From Ferruginibacter sp. (GTDB taxonomy: Bacteria > Bacteroidota > Bacteroidia > Chitinophagales > Chitinophagaceae), in assembly GCA_025352435.1 (NCBI GenBank), contig JANXTN010000079.1, forward strand, positions 1 through 5,006: a stretch of 5,006 nucleotides of DNA, read 5' to 3'. Below the pieces are notes generated by a model. That model was not told where the DNA came from and ran no database searches. It worked only from the letters and a program-made list of their open reading frames with translations. Positions 1 through 5,006 of this stretch are shown in pieces. The position numbers and the translations under genes were made by a program. Every line of letters starts with the position of its first letter. Within the stretch, counting starts at the first letter, position 1.

Positions 1-1210
1 CATCCAAAGCAGCAGCACAACCCTGTTGGGTAGGGCTCACGGCACGCAATTGTCGCAATACTTTGTCAATCGCATCGTCCACCTCCGTCCACTTGGCGCC
101 ATTCATGGGCTTTAGTTTACCCTGTGCCTGGTCCCACTCATGTTCCAGATCTGCCACCCGGGTTTTGGCAGCATCCAGTTTATTGGCAGCCACCATTTGC
201 CTGGTATCTGTTGCAATGCTGGCAAACAGGGATAGATCTCCAAGCGGCTTGGTAGATGCCGCAGTAGCTGTTTGTGTATCTCCTTTTGTAGTGGGAGTTG
301 TTGCAACTGCAGGCGCATCTTTTTGTAAGCTCGCATGGCGCCAGTAATAAGCCGTTACACCTACTATTACAAATACCGCCACTGTTATTACTGTCTGCCA
401 TATTAATCCTTTGCCTGTATCATCGGCCGTTTCAGCCACAGCCCTTTCAGTAACATCCTTCTTTGTAAAACTGAAATAAAGTATAATGGCAAAAATACCC
501 GCCAGAAAAATCACACTTGTAAGGGTAGCGCCCAGCCCAAGGCCACCGTATTTTGTAGGTTGAGATAGCAGATCACCGATAGATGCACCCAGCGGTCTTG
601 TCATTATATAAATGATCCAAAAACTCAACACCCCATTTAGTTTTAGCTGTCTTGCTACAATTACTATCACAATAATAGCTGCCACTATCAGCCCGGTTAC
701 GAGGTAGCCCAGGCCGAGGCTTTCAGCCATCAGATCTCCTGCGGCTGTGCCCAGTGCAAAAGTAAACAGCACGGTGAGCCAGTAAAAAAACTCCCGCCGC
801 ATAGTATAAATAGAATGAATGGAAAGTGTTTTTTCTTTGGTATACCACAAAGCAAAACTCAGCAGCAGCAATATGGAAAACACGATGGTGCTTGTTTCCA
901 GCGGCACACTCAGTTTGTCTGTAAGTATATCTGTAACGAGCGTACCAAATACGCTGATAAATACTACCGTTACCCAATAAAGAACAGGGATATATTTCTT
1001 AGCCCTCATCTGAAAAAACAGCGCTATTACTAATAATACTCCCATCACTACCGATGTGCCCGTAAGCCCAAAGTTTAGGTTCACATTGAGGAAGTCAGCA
1101 AAGGTTTCTCCCACCGTTGTGCAAAGCACTTTTATTATCCAGAAGAAAAAAGTAACCTGCGGTACTTTGTTAAATAAGGTGCTGCTGCGATTGTAATGAG
1201 GTATTTCCAT
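1..1210 (-). CDS. COG4705-type membrane-anchored protein with soluble C-terminal domain (3' end cut by window edge)
   Basis: Reading the minus strand from the ATG at 1210-1208 gives 403 uninterrupted codons running off the left edge. The protein has about eight hydrophobic segments (roughly residues 20-41, 50-68, 74-96, 106-123, 141-161, 168-187, 194-215, 224-248). A ninth follows at about 270-290, then a Thr/Ala-rich linker (300-322) and a charged helical domain (325-403). The membrane part contains four G-x4-D motifs (G34/D39, G89/D94, G154/D159, G208/D213), a repeat pattern I associate with the uncharacterised COG4705 membrane proteins. The transported substrate or function is unknown, and the assignment is from memory of the family's look. 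The C-terminal domain probably ends within a few residues of the edge. No Shine-Dalgarno is visible. A TAATTTG string on the minus strand at 1254-1248 is a weak -7-like candidate. GC content is higher than in the toxin-antitoxin pair: 53% in the sampled stretch 661-720. Confidence 0.85.
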   Translation of the reverse strand, partial: MEIPHYNRSSTLFNKVPQVTFFFWIIKVLCTTVGETFADFLNVNLNFGLTGTSVVMGVLLVIALFFQMRAKKYIPVLYWVTVVFISVFGTLVTDILTDKLSVPLETSTIVFSILLLLSFALWYTKEKTLSIHSIYTMRREFFYWLTVLFTFALGTAAGDLMAESLGLGYLVTGLIVAAIIVIVIVARQLKLNGVLSFWIIYIMTRPLGASIGDLLSQPTKYGGLGLGATLTSVIFLAGIFAIILYFSFTKKDVTERAVAETADDTGKGLIWQTVITVAVFVIVGVTAYYWRHASLQKDAPAVATTPTTKGDTQTATAASTKPLGDLSLFASIATDTRQMVAANKLDAAKTRVADLEHEWDQAQGKLKPMNGAKWTEVDDAIDKVLRQLRAVSPTQQGCAAALD

Positions 1211-1302
1211 TTGGGTATGTAGTTAAAATTTAGAAATACATAACCTGCAAATTAGCTGCCTTTTTTAAAGTCTATGCTTTTCAAATAATAATTATAAAAC
1301 AA

Positions 1303-1365
1303 ACAGTGGAGAAGTTCAATAGAAGTATACCCATGGTTGAAAACTTCACAAAGCTTCCCCACTGT
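1303..1365 (-). terminator. Intrinsic terminator of the YihY-family gene, overlapping its stop codon
   Basis: On the minus-strand RNA, ACAGUGGGGAAG (1365-1354) can pair with CUUCUCCACUGU (1314-1303). This makes a 12-bp stem with a single G-U pair, closed by a 39-nt loop and followed directly by the U-rich UUGUUUUAUAAUU. On the plus strand the same position would be an A-C mismatch, so the structure favours the minus direction. The 5' arm encodes the final Ser-Gly-Glu-Ala residues and the stop codon (1348-1346) lies in the loop. A competing inner pairing, GAAGTT (1347-1342) with AACTTC (1316-1311), is also possible. The pairing is seen directly; terminator function is inferred. Confidence 0.65.
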
Positions 1366-2209
1366 ATATTTTTACAAAGCAGGCGCCAAAATATAAAATA
1401 AAAGAAGTGTAAAATACAAACAGCAACACCAGCACCAATGACCCGGAGGCGCCATAGAGTGTGCCAATATTACCATCTACAAGCAATACTTTTAAAATAG
1501 ATCTGCCGCCAATAAAGAGAATGCCTGTGAGCAAGCCACCTACAATACAGGCTTTCCACGGCGGGCGGCTTTGCGTTAAAAACCTAAAGAGTATCATAAA
1601 CCATGCAGACACCATGATGGCTGCGGTTATTTCGCTAAATACAATTCTGAAATAAATACTGCTGCCGCCAAAAAGCTTTTCAATGTATTCGCCACTTAAG
1701 GCTTCCAGGCTGCGAAGCATTAATTCTGCAATAAATAAAATGCCTACAAACAATATAACTGCCACCGATTTGAGCCTGCTGCCAAGGCTTATTAAAAAAC
1801 CTCTTATTTTATTTTCTCTGATATCCCAAAGTTGCTCAAAGCTATTTTTAATAACCTTAAAAAGGGTGGTTGCTACAAATAACAGAAATATAAAACCTGG
1901 TATAATTACATAAGAATCTTTGCTAAAATCTCTTATGCTCAAAATCACTCCTCTTACCTGTTGCGCTCCTTGCTCGCCGAGCGTTTTACTAAGGTTATCT
2001 AAAAGGCCCATGCCTATAAATTTTGGCGATGTGAGTAAGCCAAATAGCTGTGCCAGTATAAATATTATGGGTGGCAATGCAAAAGTGGTAAAGAATGCGG
2101 TGGCCCCTGCAAGCCGCAGTGGATCGTTGCTGCGCAGCAATTTTAACGCAGGTATAAAGCTGTGCAGAAACAGTTTTACTTCGGTATGTTTTTGAAGGGT
2201 GGGGTTCAT
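1346..2209 (-). CDS. YihY/virulence factor BrkB family membrane protein
   Basis: This 287-residue integral membrane protein is of usual size for the YihY/BrkB family, historically mislabelled ribonuclease BN. About six membrane segments are visible (roughly 34-58, 98-122, 146-167, 187-210, 219-241, 251-280). Family-like motifs include DPLRLAGATAFF (29-40) at the start of the first segment, NSFEQLWDI (122-130) after the second, and PPW (216-218) before the fifth. The strongest signature is LYGASGSLVLVLLFVFY (251-267) followed by LYFGACF (272-278). The molecular function of the family is not settled and no enzyme active site is visible. The ATG at 2209-2207 is chosen because it gives the family length with a short charged N-terminus; no Shine-Dalgarno precedes it. 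The gene is followed 135 bp downstream by another membrane protein gene on the same strand, but a terminator-like hairpin lies between them. Confidence 0.9.
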   Translation of the reverse strand: MNPTLQKHTEVKLFLHSFIPALKLLRSNDPLRLAGATAFFTTFALPPIIFILAQLFGLLTSPKFIGMGLLDNLSKTLGEQGAQQVRGVILSIRDFSKDSYVIIPGFIFLLFVATTLFKVIKNSFEQLWDIRENKIRGFLISLGSRLKSVAVILFVGILFIAELMLRSLEALSGEYIEKLFGGSSIYFRIVFSEITAAIMVSAWFMILFRFLTQSRPPWKACIVGGLLTGILFIGGRSILKVLLVDGNIGTLYGASGSLVLVLLFVFYTSFILYFGACFVKIYSGEAL

Positions 2210-2234
2210 TGCAATAAAGGTAGCGTGGGATTTT

Positions 2235-2262
2235 GTTTGTATAAAATTAGTTTATAGGAAAC
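2235..2262. promoter_or_regulatory. Imperfect dyad in divergent intergenic region, candidate operator
   Basis: Arms GTTT-g-TATAAA (2235-2245) and TTTATA-gg-AAAC (2251-2262) are inverted repeats: ten matching pairs, a 5-nt centre, and one versus two unpaired bases between the sub-arms. The dyad lies between the divergent YihY-family gene and the toxin-antitoxin pair. Such modules usually autoregulate by antitoxin binding to palindromes near the promoter. The region is AT-rich, so chance is a real alternative. A second, weaker inverted repeat, AGTAAA (2273-2278) and TTTACT (2297-2302), lies downstream. Confidence 0.25.
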
Positions 2263-2328
2263 TGATGAGGCTAGTAAAGAAATAGAATTAATAACTTTTA
2301 CTTGAAATGAAAGTTGCTATGAATCGCT

Positions 2329-2336
2329 TAAATTTG
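2329..2336 (+). promoter_or_regulatory. Candidate -7 element (TAnnTTTG) for the toxin-antitoxin pair
   Basis: TAAATTTG matches the Bacteroidota -7 consensus TAnnTTTG exactly. It lies 15 bp before the preferred antitoxin start at 2352, so transcription would begin about 10 nt ahead of that codon. The nearest upstream TTG triplets (2302-2304 and 2314-2316) give spacers of 24 and 12 bp, neither close to the usual 19-21, so the -33 element is not convincing. If real, it argues against the upstream ATG at 2307 as the start. Confidence 0.3.
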
Positions 2337-2351
2337 AGTAAACGATTTACG

Positions 2352-2588
2352 ATGTCCACTAAAGAATTAAGAAGACGTTTAATTGAAAAGATTGAATTAA
2401 CTGATGATGACAATTTACTTGAGGAAGCTTCTCGTCTTCTTGAAGTTGGTCTTGATGATAATGCAATGTATATATTGAATGCTACACAGCACAAAGCCAT
2501 TGATGAAGCAAGGAAGCAATTTGATGAAGGAGCTTCCTTAACAAATGAAGAAGCAAATAAAGAAATAGGTGAATGGCTAAGCAAATAA
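2352..2588 (+). CDS. Antitoxin of a type II toxin-antitoxin pair
   Basis: This small acidic protein (78 residues from MSTKELRRR) lies directly before and overlaps a RelE/ParE-fold toxin. It has an N-terminal helical part with KELRRRLIEKIELTDDDNLL and a C-terminal segment HKAIDEARKQFDEGASLTNE running into EEANKEIGEWLSK. That tail resembles Bacteroidota addiction-module antitoxins paired with such toxins, where it wraps and inhibits the toxin. No canonical DNA-binding fold is recognisable by eye. The frame is open from an ATG at 2307, with others at 2319 and 2352. I chose 2352 because family proteins as I know them begin near this MxxxELRxRL pattern, the upstream residues look non-conserved, and an exact -7-like element sits at 2329-2336. 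Starting at 2307 would give 94 residues. GC is low, about 27% in the sampled stretch 2341-2400, consistent with acquisition by transfer. Confidence 0.8.
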   Translation: MSTKELRRRLIEKIELTDDDNLLEEASRLLEVGLDDNAMYILNATQHKAIDEARKQFDEGASLTNEEANKEIGEWLSK

Positions 2589-2851
2589 TTTGGTCGTTGA
2601 ATGCCCAAACTGATAGAAAGGAAATTTTATTATACTGGATTGAACGGAATAAGTCTACTCGCTACAGTTACAAATTAAATCAACTTTTTAAAGAAGTTAT
2701 TGAGCTACTAAGTGAGCATCCTTTTGTTGGAAGACCTACTGATAAATCTCCGTCGGTAAGAATAAAGATCGTGAAAGAATACTTACTGATTTTTTTAACT
2801 GTTTGGGATGGGCATCAGAATCCTGCTAAATTAGAGGAGGTTCTTAAATAA
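2573..2851 (+). CDS. RelE/ParE-family toxin, apparently with an internal in-frame deletion
   Basis: This 92-residue basic protein starts inside the antitoxin gene (16-nt overlap), the usual translational coupling of type II modules. It matches the RelE/ParE fold: a first strand IIWSLNAQTD (5-14), two helices with EILLYWIER (17-25) and KLNQLFKEVIELLSEHP (34-50), then GRP and VRIKIVKEYLLIF (62-74), and a C-terminal VWDGHQNPAKLEEVLK (77-92). Family members normally read YLIFYEI, a short turn, then IxILTIWDxRQNP. Here LLIF (71-74) joins directly to LTVWD (75-79), so about 11-13 residues forming a beta hairpin are absent, at a run of seven T (2790-2796). Relatives would target ribosome-bound mRNA (RelE) or gyrase (ParE); which applies cannot be told here, and this copy may be inactive. 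GC is about 32% in the sampled stretch 2581-2640. Confidence 0.82.
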   Translation: MAKQIIWSLNAQTDRKEILLYWIERNKSTRYSYKLNQLFKEVIELLSEHPFVGRPTDKSPSVRIKIVKEYLLIFLTVWDGHQNPAKLEEVLK

Positions 2852-2892
2852 AATATCCTAATAACTTCTTTAAGTGATCATAAGCATTCTAC

Positions 2893-3741
2893 ATGCACAT
2901 CCACAAAAATATCCTCATCCCCGGCGCAGCAGGCAAACCAATAGCCCTTGACATTTTTTATACTGATCCGAAAACTGCAAAGCCCGTTGTTATTTATGCC
3001 CATGGGTTTAATGGCTTTAAGGACTGGGGCAATGCAGATATTATTGCCGGGCAATTTGCAGCAGCAGAATATGTATTTGTAAAGTTCAATTTCTCCCACA
3101 ATGGCACCACGCCACAGCACCCAGAGGAGTTTACAGATTTAGAGGCCTTTGGCAATAACAATTATACAAAGCAATTGTTTGATATAAAAGCTGTAGTTGA
3201 CTGGGTGTGCAATGCATATAATATTCACATTAAAGCCATCGATACAAACAGCATCTGTCTGATAGGCCACAGCATGGGCGGCGGCATATCAATCCTCCAT
3301 GCTGCAAAAGACAACCGCATAAAGAAACTAATTACCTGGGCTGCCATCAGCGAATGTAAAACACCATGGACCAACTGGAGTAAAGAGAAAATACAGGAAT
3401 GGAAACGCACCGGTGTTGAATATTATTTAAATGGGCGCACCAAACAAAACATGCCTTTATATTACCAGTTGCATCAGGATTATCTGCACAATGCTGCTTT
3501 ACTAAATATTGAAATTGCTATGCACAGCCTGACTATACCGGCACTCATTTGCCATGGCACATTAGATACCGCAGTTCCTATAGAAAAGGCGCACGACCTC
3601 CACAATTGGCAACCTTCTTCAAAAATATTTACTGTAGAGAGTGATCATGTATTTGGGCGTATGCATCCGTGGAAATCTGATGCACTTCCACAAGCTATGC
3701 AGGCAGTAGTAGATGAGACGATTGGATTTATGGCAGTATGA
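2893..3741 (+). CDS. Alpha/beta hydrolase
   Basis: This 282-residue protein has the full signature of a serine alpha/beta hydrolase. After an N-terminal strand region, VVIYAHGFNGFKDWG (32-46) carries the HG oxyanion-hole motif. GHSMGG (125-130) is the nucleophile elbow with Ser127. HGTLDTAVP (221-229) supplies the likely acid Asp225, and SDHVFGRMHPW (250-260) supplies the likely catalytic His252. An insertion between about 151 and 212, rich in Trp and Lys, is the probable lid. No signal peptide is seen, so it is probably cytoplasmic. The substrate is unknown; carboxylester or peptide-like substrates are both possible for this fold. The ATG at 2893 lies 41 bp after the toxin stop, with no clear terminator between, so read-through from the toxin-antitoxin promoter is possible. 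No Shine-Dalgarno or clear -7 element was seen in the gap. Confidence 0.9.
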   Translation: MHIHKNILIPGAAGKPIALDIFYTDPKTAKPVVIYAHGFNGFKDWGNADIIAGQFAAAEYVFVKFNFSHNGTTPQHPEEFTDLEAFGNNNYTKQLFDIKAVVDWVCNAYNIHIKAIDTNSICLIGHSMGGGISILHAAKDNRIKKLITWAAISECKTPWTNWSKEKIQEWKRTGVEYYLNGRTKQNMPLYYQLHQDYLHNAALLNIEIAMHSLTIPALICHGTLDTAVPIEKAHDLHNWQPSSKIFTVESDHVFGRMHPWKSDALPQAMQAVVDETIGFMAV

Positions 3742-3990
3742 TTAAATGATACTTCTCACAAAAAGTTAATGGTTAGAGGGGAGATATTGTAAGCAAAGAG
3801 AACAAAGAGAGAAGAAGGGAAAAAGAGAAGATTATTGTTTTTCAAACTGTGCAGAAATCATTTCACGCAAAAAAAGAAAGGGCAGAGGATTAAAAGATAT
3901 TCCTTGGCGGCTTTTTCATCTTGCCATTTTTTTACGAGCAAAACAACCCTCCACTTTTTTGGTAAAGTTTTTGTCTTTGTAGCATACTAC
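3742..3990. other. 249-bp intergenic region with a purine-rich tract
   Basis: No convincing gene or intrinsic terminator is seen here. The segment 3791-3831 is 41 nt of A and G except for C at 3794 and 3803. It contains the 8-mer CAAAGAGA twice (3794-3801 and 3803-3810) at a 9-nt period. The right half (about 3900-3980) is rich in T runs. The frame of the downstream DUF72 gene is open through 3835-3990, but the encoded residues do not look like a family N-terminus and are treated as non-coding leader. Confidence 0.5.
3972..3979 (+). promoter_or_regulatory. Candidate -7 element for the DUF72 gene
   Basis: TGTCTTTG matches TAnnTTTG at seven of eight positions and lies 11 bp before the chosen ATG at 3991, implying a very short leader. 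No TTG is properly spaced upstream: the TTG at 3959-3961 leaves only 10 bp. It is offered as a weak candidate because it fits the preferred start. Confidence 0.25.
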
Positions 3991-4761
3991 ATGGCAAAGC
4001 TTCCTACAAAAATTTACACAGGTATTTCAGGCTTGCTCGTGCCTGGCAATCAATCTACTTATCCGCCTGCGTTTCAGGGTAAAAGCAGGTTAGCATATTA
4101 TGCGCATTTTTTTAACAGCATAGAAATAAACAGCTCCTTTTATAAAACTCCGCAGCCTAAAACGGTTGCTAAATGGGGCGAAAGTGTTCCGGCTAATTTT
4201 AGGTTCACCTTTAAATTATCTAAAGCAATTACCCACAGCAAAGGGCTGGAGTATGATGAAAAGGAGCTGGAGAAATTTATGAACAGCGTTGCAGAAATAG
4301 GAGATAAAAAAGGTTGTCTGCTGATACAATTCCCGGGGTCGTTTCGCATAGACAAACTGGATAAATTGCAACAGTTACTCAGCGATATTGAATGGTATAA
4401 TGAAGGGCAGTGGCAACTTGCAATAGAGTTTAGGCATTTATCCTGGTACGAACAGGAAACCACCGAAATACTACAGGAATACAATGCAATTATAGTGTGG
4501 CAAGATAAACCCGCTGCAGCAACACCAACCAATATCACCGAAAGGAAAAAAGTTTACGTTCGTTTGCATGGCCCCGAAGGAAATTACAAGGGCGACTATG
4601 AAGATGCCTTTTTAAAGTCGTTAGCTAAAAAAATGAAGCCGATGCAAAAGAACAGGCAAACAGTTTACTGCTATTTTAATAACACCATGGGAAGTGCCCT
4701 TCAAAATCTGCAACTCCTCAATAAATATTTAGGAATAAAATCCGGTGATAATTCGGGATAA
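3991..4761 (+). CDS. DUF72 domain-containing protein (YecE-like TIM barrel)
   Basis: The 256-residue product shows the DUF72 (PF01904) motifs in order. These are YTGISGL (9-15); YAHFFNSIEINSSFYKTP (37-54); FRFTFKLSKAITH (70-82); LLIQFPGSF (110-118); LAIEFRHLSWY (143-153), with the conserved Glu-Phe-Arg-His; VYVRLHGP (188-195) then YKGDY (199-203); and VYCYFNNTMGSALQNLQLL (225-243). The length fits the family. DUF72 proteins adopt a TIM-barrel fold, but their reaction is not established, and the conserved E/R/H residues only suggest an active site. The ATG at 3991 is preferred over the in-frame TTG at 3835, whose extra 52 residues are Phe/Lys-rich and precede the family's usual N-terminus. The gene is on the same strand as the hydrolase but 249 bp away, so it is probably a separate unit. 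Confidence 0.93.
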   Translation: MAKLPTKIYTGISGLLVPGNQSTYPPAFQGKSRLAYYAHFFNSIEINSSFYKTPQPKTVAKWGESVPANFRFTFKLSKAITHSKGLEYDEKELEKFMNSVAEIGDKKGCLLIQFPGSFRIDKLDKLQQLLSDIEWYNEGQWQLAIEFRHLSWYEQETTEILQEYNAIIVWQDKPAAATPTNITERKKVYVRLHGPEGNYKGDYEDAFLKSLAKKMKPMQKNRQTVYCYFNNTMGSALQNLQLLNKYLGIKSGDNSG

Positions 4762-4823
4762 AACTCTTCTTGTTACAGTTATTTTCCACTGCGTTCAGTA
4801 ATATTAATACCGTTATAAAACAC

Positions 4824-4831
4824 TACTTTCG
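4824..4831 (+). promoter_or_regulatory. Candidate -7 element for the S46 peptidase gene
   Basis: TACTTTCG matches TAnnTTTG at seven of eight positions, 23 bp before the ATG at 4855. No well-spaced TTG is visible upstream. The 93-bp gap after the DUF72 stop holds no clear terminator hairpin. Confidence 0.3.
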
Positions 4832-4854
4832 TAACCATAAAAATCCGTCAAAAT

Positions 4855-5006
4855 ATGAAGAAAATAATCGTTTTGCTTGTATTGATTTCAAGCTTATTAC
4901 AGGCCCGTGCAGATGAAGGTATGTGGCTCCCAATGCTGCTTGGGCAGCAGGTTTACAACGATATGGTAAAGCGTGGGCTTAAGCTTACCAAAGAGCAGTT
5001 GTACTC
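4855..5006 (+). CDS. Peptidase S46 family dipeptidyl-peptidase (DPP7/DPP11-like), N-terminal fragment
   Basis: Only the first 50 codons are present; the gene runs off the right edge. The start is a clear Sec signal peptide: MKK, a hydrophobic core IIVLLVLISSLL, and a likely signal peptidase I site after ARA (residues 17-19). The mature protein would start DEGMWLPMLL, followed by VYNDMVKRGLKLTKEQLYS. The (A)DEGMW start and the xxGLxLTxExLYS pattern are typical of S46 peptidases (PF10459), which release dipeptides from peptide N-termini in the periplasm of Bacteroidota that feed on protein. The catalytic His, Asp and Ser, and the residue that separates DPP7-like from DPP11-like specificity, lie outside the window. 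Subfamily therefore cannot be assigned. Confidence 0.85.
   Translation, partial: MKKIIVLLVLISSLLQARADEGMWLPMLLGQQVYNDMVKRGLKLTKEQLY

Noticed and set aside
63..347. Open plus-strand frame of 94 codons, with two overlapping minus-strand frames at 112-336 and 180-401
   Set aside because: All are out-of-frame shadows of the COG4705-type gene, which reads through this region on the minus strand with coherent membrane segments and motifs.
723..1033. Short open frames at 723-977 (minus) and 815-1033 (plus)
   Set aside because: They lie entirely within the COG4705-type gene in other frames, and their products look random (Tyr/Arg/Gln-rich, no motif).
1461..2195. Three plus-strand open frames opposite the YihY-family gene
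   Set aside because: They are antisense shadows of a well-supported 287-residue membrane protein, with no recognisable motifs or start signals.
2288..2608. Minus-strand frame of 106 codons opposite the antitoxin
   Set aside because: Ser/Leu-rich antisense product of an AT-rich coding sequence; the plus-strand antitoxin has family features and couples to the toxin.
2843..2874. Inverted repeat CTTAAA/TTTAAG at the toxin stop, considered as a terminator
   Set aside because: Only 6 bp, all but one pair per arm A-T, 20-nt loop and no U run; too weak to call.
2878..3410. Minus-strand frames at 2878-3120 and 3225-3410
   Set aside because: Antisense to the alpha/beta hydrolase, whose catalytic triad and motifs are complete on the plus strand.
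4140..4538. Minus-strand frame of 132 codons inside the DUF72 gene
   Set aside because: Ser/Cys-rich shadow of a gene with seven family motifs on the plus strand.
1..5006. CRISPR arrays, tRNA or rRNA genes, insertion sequences, a defence system or a large novel system
   Set aside because: No regularly spaced repeats, transposase or recombinase motifs, or structured RNA were seen by eye. Apart from the small toxin-antitoxin pair, the genes are common, unlinked families.

Overview
The window looks like ordinary chromosome from a Bacteroidota bacterium, probably Chitinophagaceae or a near relative. Three observations support this: a peptidase S46 (DPP7/DPP11-type) gene start at the right edge, start codons without convincing Shine-Dalgarno sequences, and a few matches to the Bacteroidota -7 element TAnnTTTG. 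The taxonomic placement is inference; there is no rRNA or marker gene here to confirm it.

Left part, minus strand (1-2209): two multi-pass membrane protein genes in tandem. The upstream one (1346-2209) is a YihY/BrkB-family protein. Its transcript appears to end in an intrinsic terminator (1303-1365) whose 5' arm lies inside the last codons of the gene. The second (1210 to beyond the left edge) is a COG4705-type membrane-anchored protein. It carries four G-x4-D repeats in its membrane part and a soluble helical C-terminal domain. The terminator suggests the two genes are largely separate transcription units.

Middle (2210-2851): a divergent intergenic region followed by a small, AT-rich, plus-strand type II toxin-antitoxin pair, antitoxin first, with a 16-nt overlap. 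The toxin belongs to the RelE/ParE fold but appears to lack about 11-13 residues at a run of seven T, so it may be inactive. This is the only clearly accessory element in the window.

Right part, plus strand (2893-5006): an alpha/beta hydrolase with a complete Ser-Asp-His triad, a 249-bp gap with a purine-rich stretch, a DUF72 (YecE-like) TIM-barrel protein, and the first 50 codons of a secreted S46 dipeptidyl-peptidase. These look like unlinked housekeeping or peripheral metabolic genes rather than one pathway.

I found no CRISPR array, tRNA, rRNA, transposase or evident novel multi-gene system. The items most worth a second look are the internally deleted toxin, the fourfold acidic repeat of the COG4705 protein, and the terminator that overlaps a stop codon.
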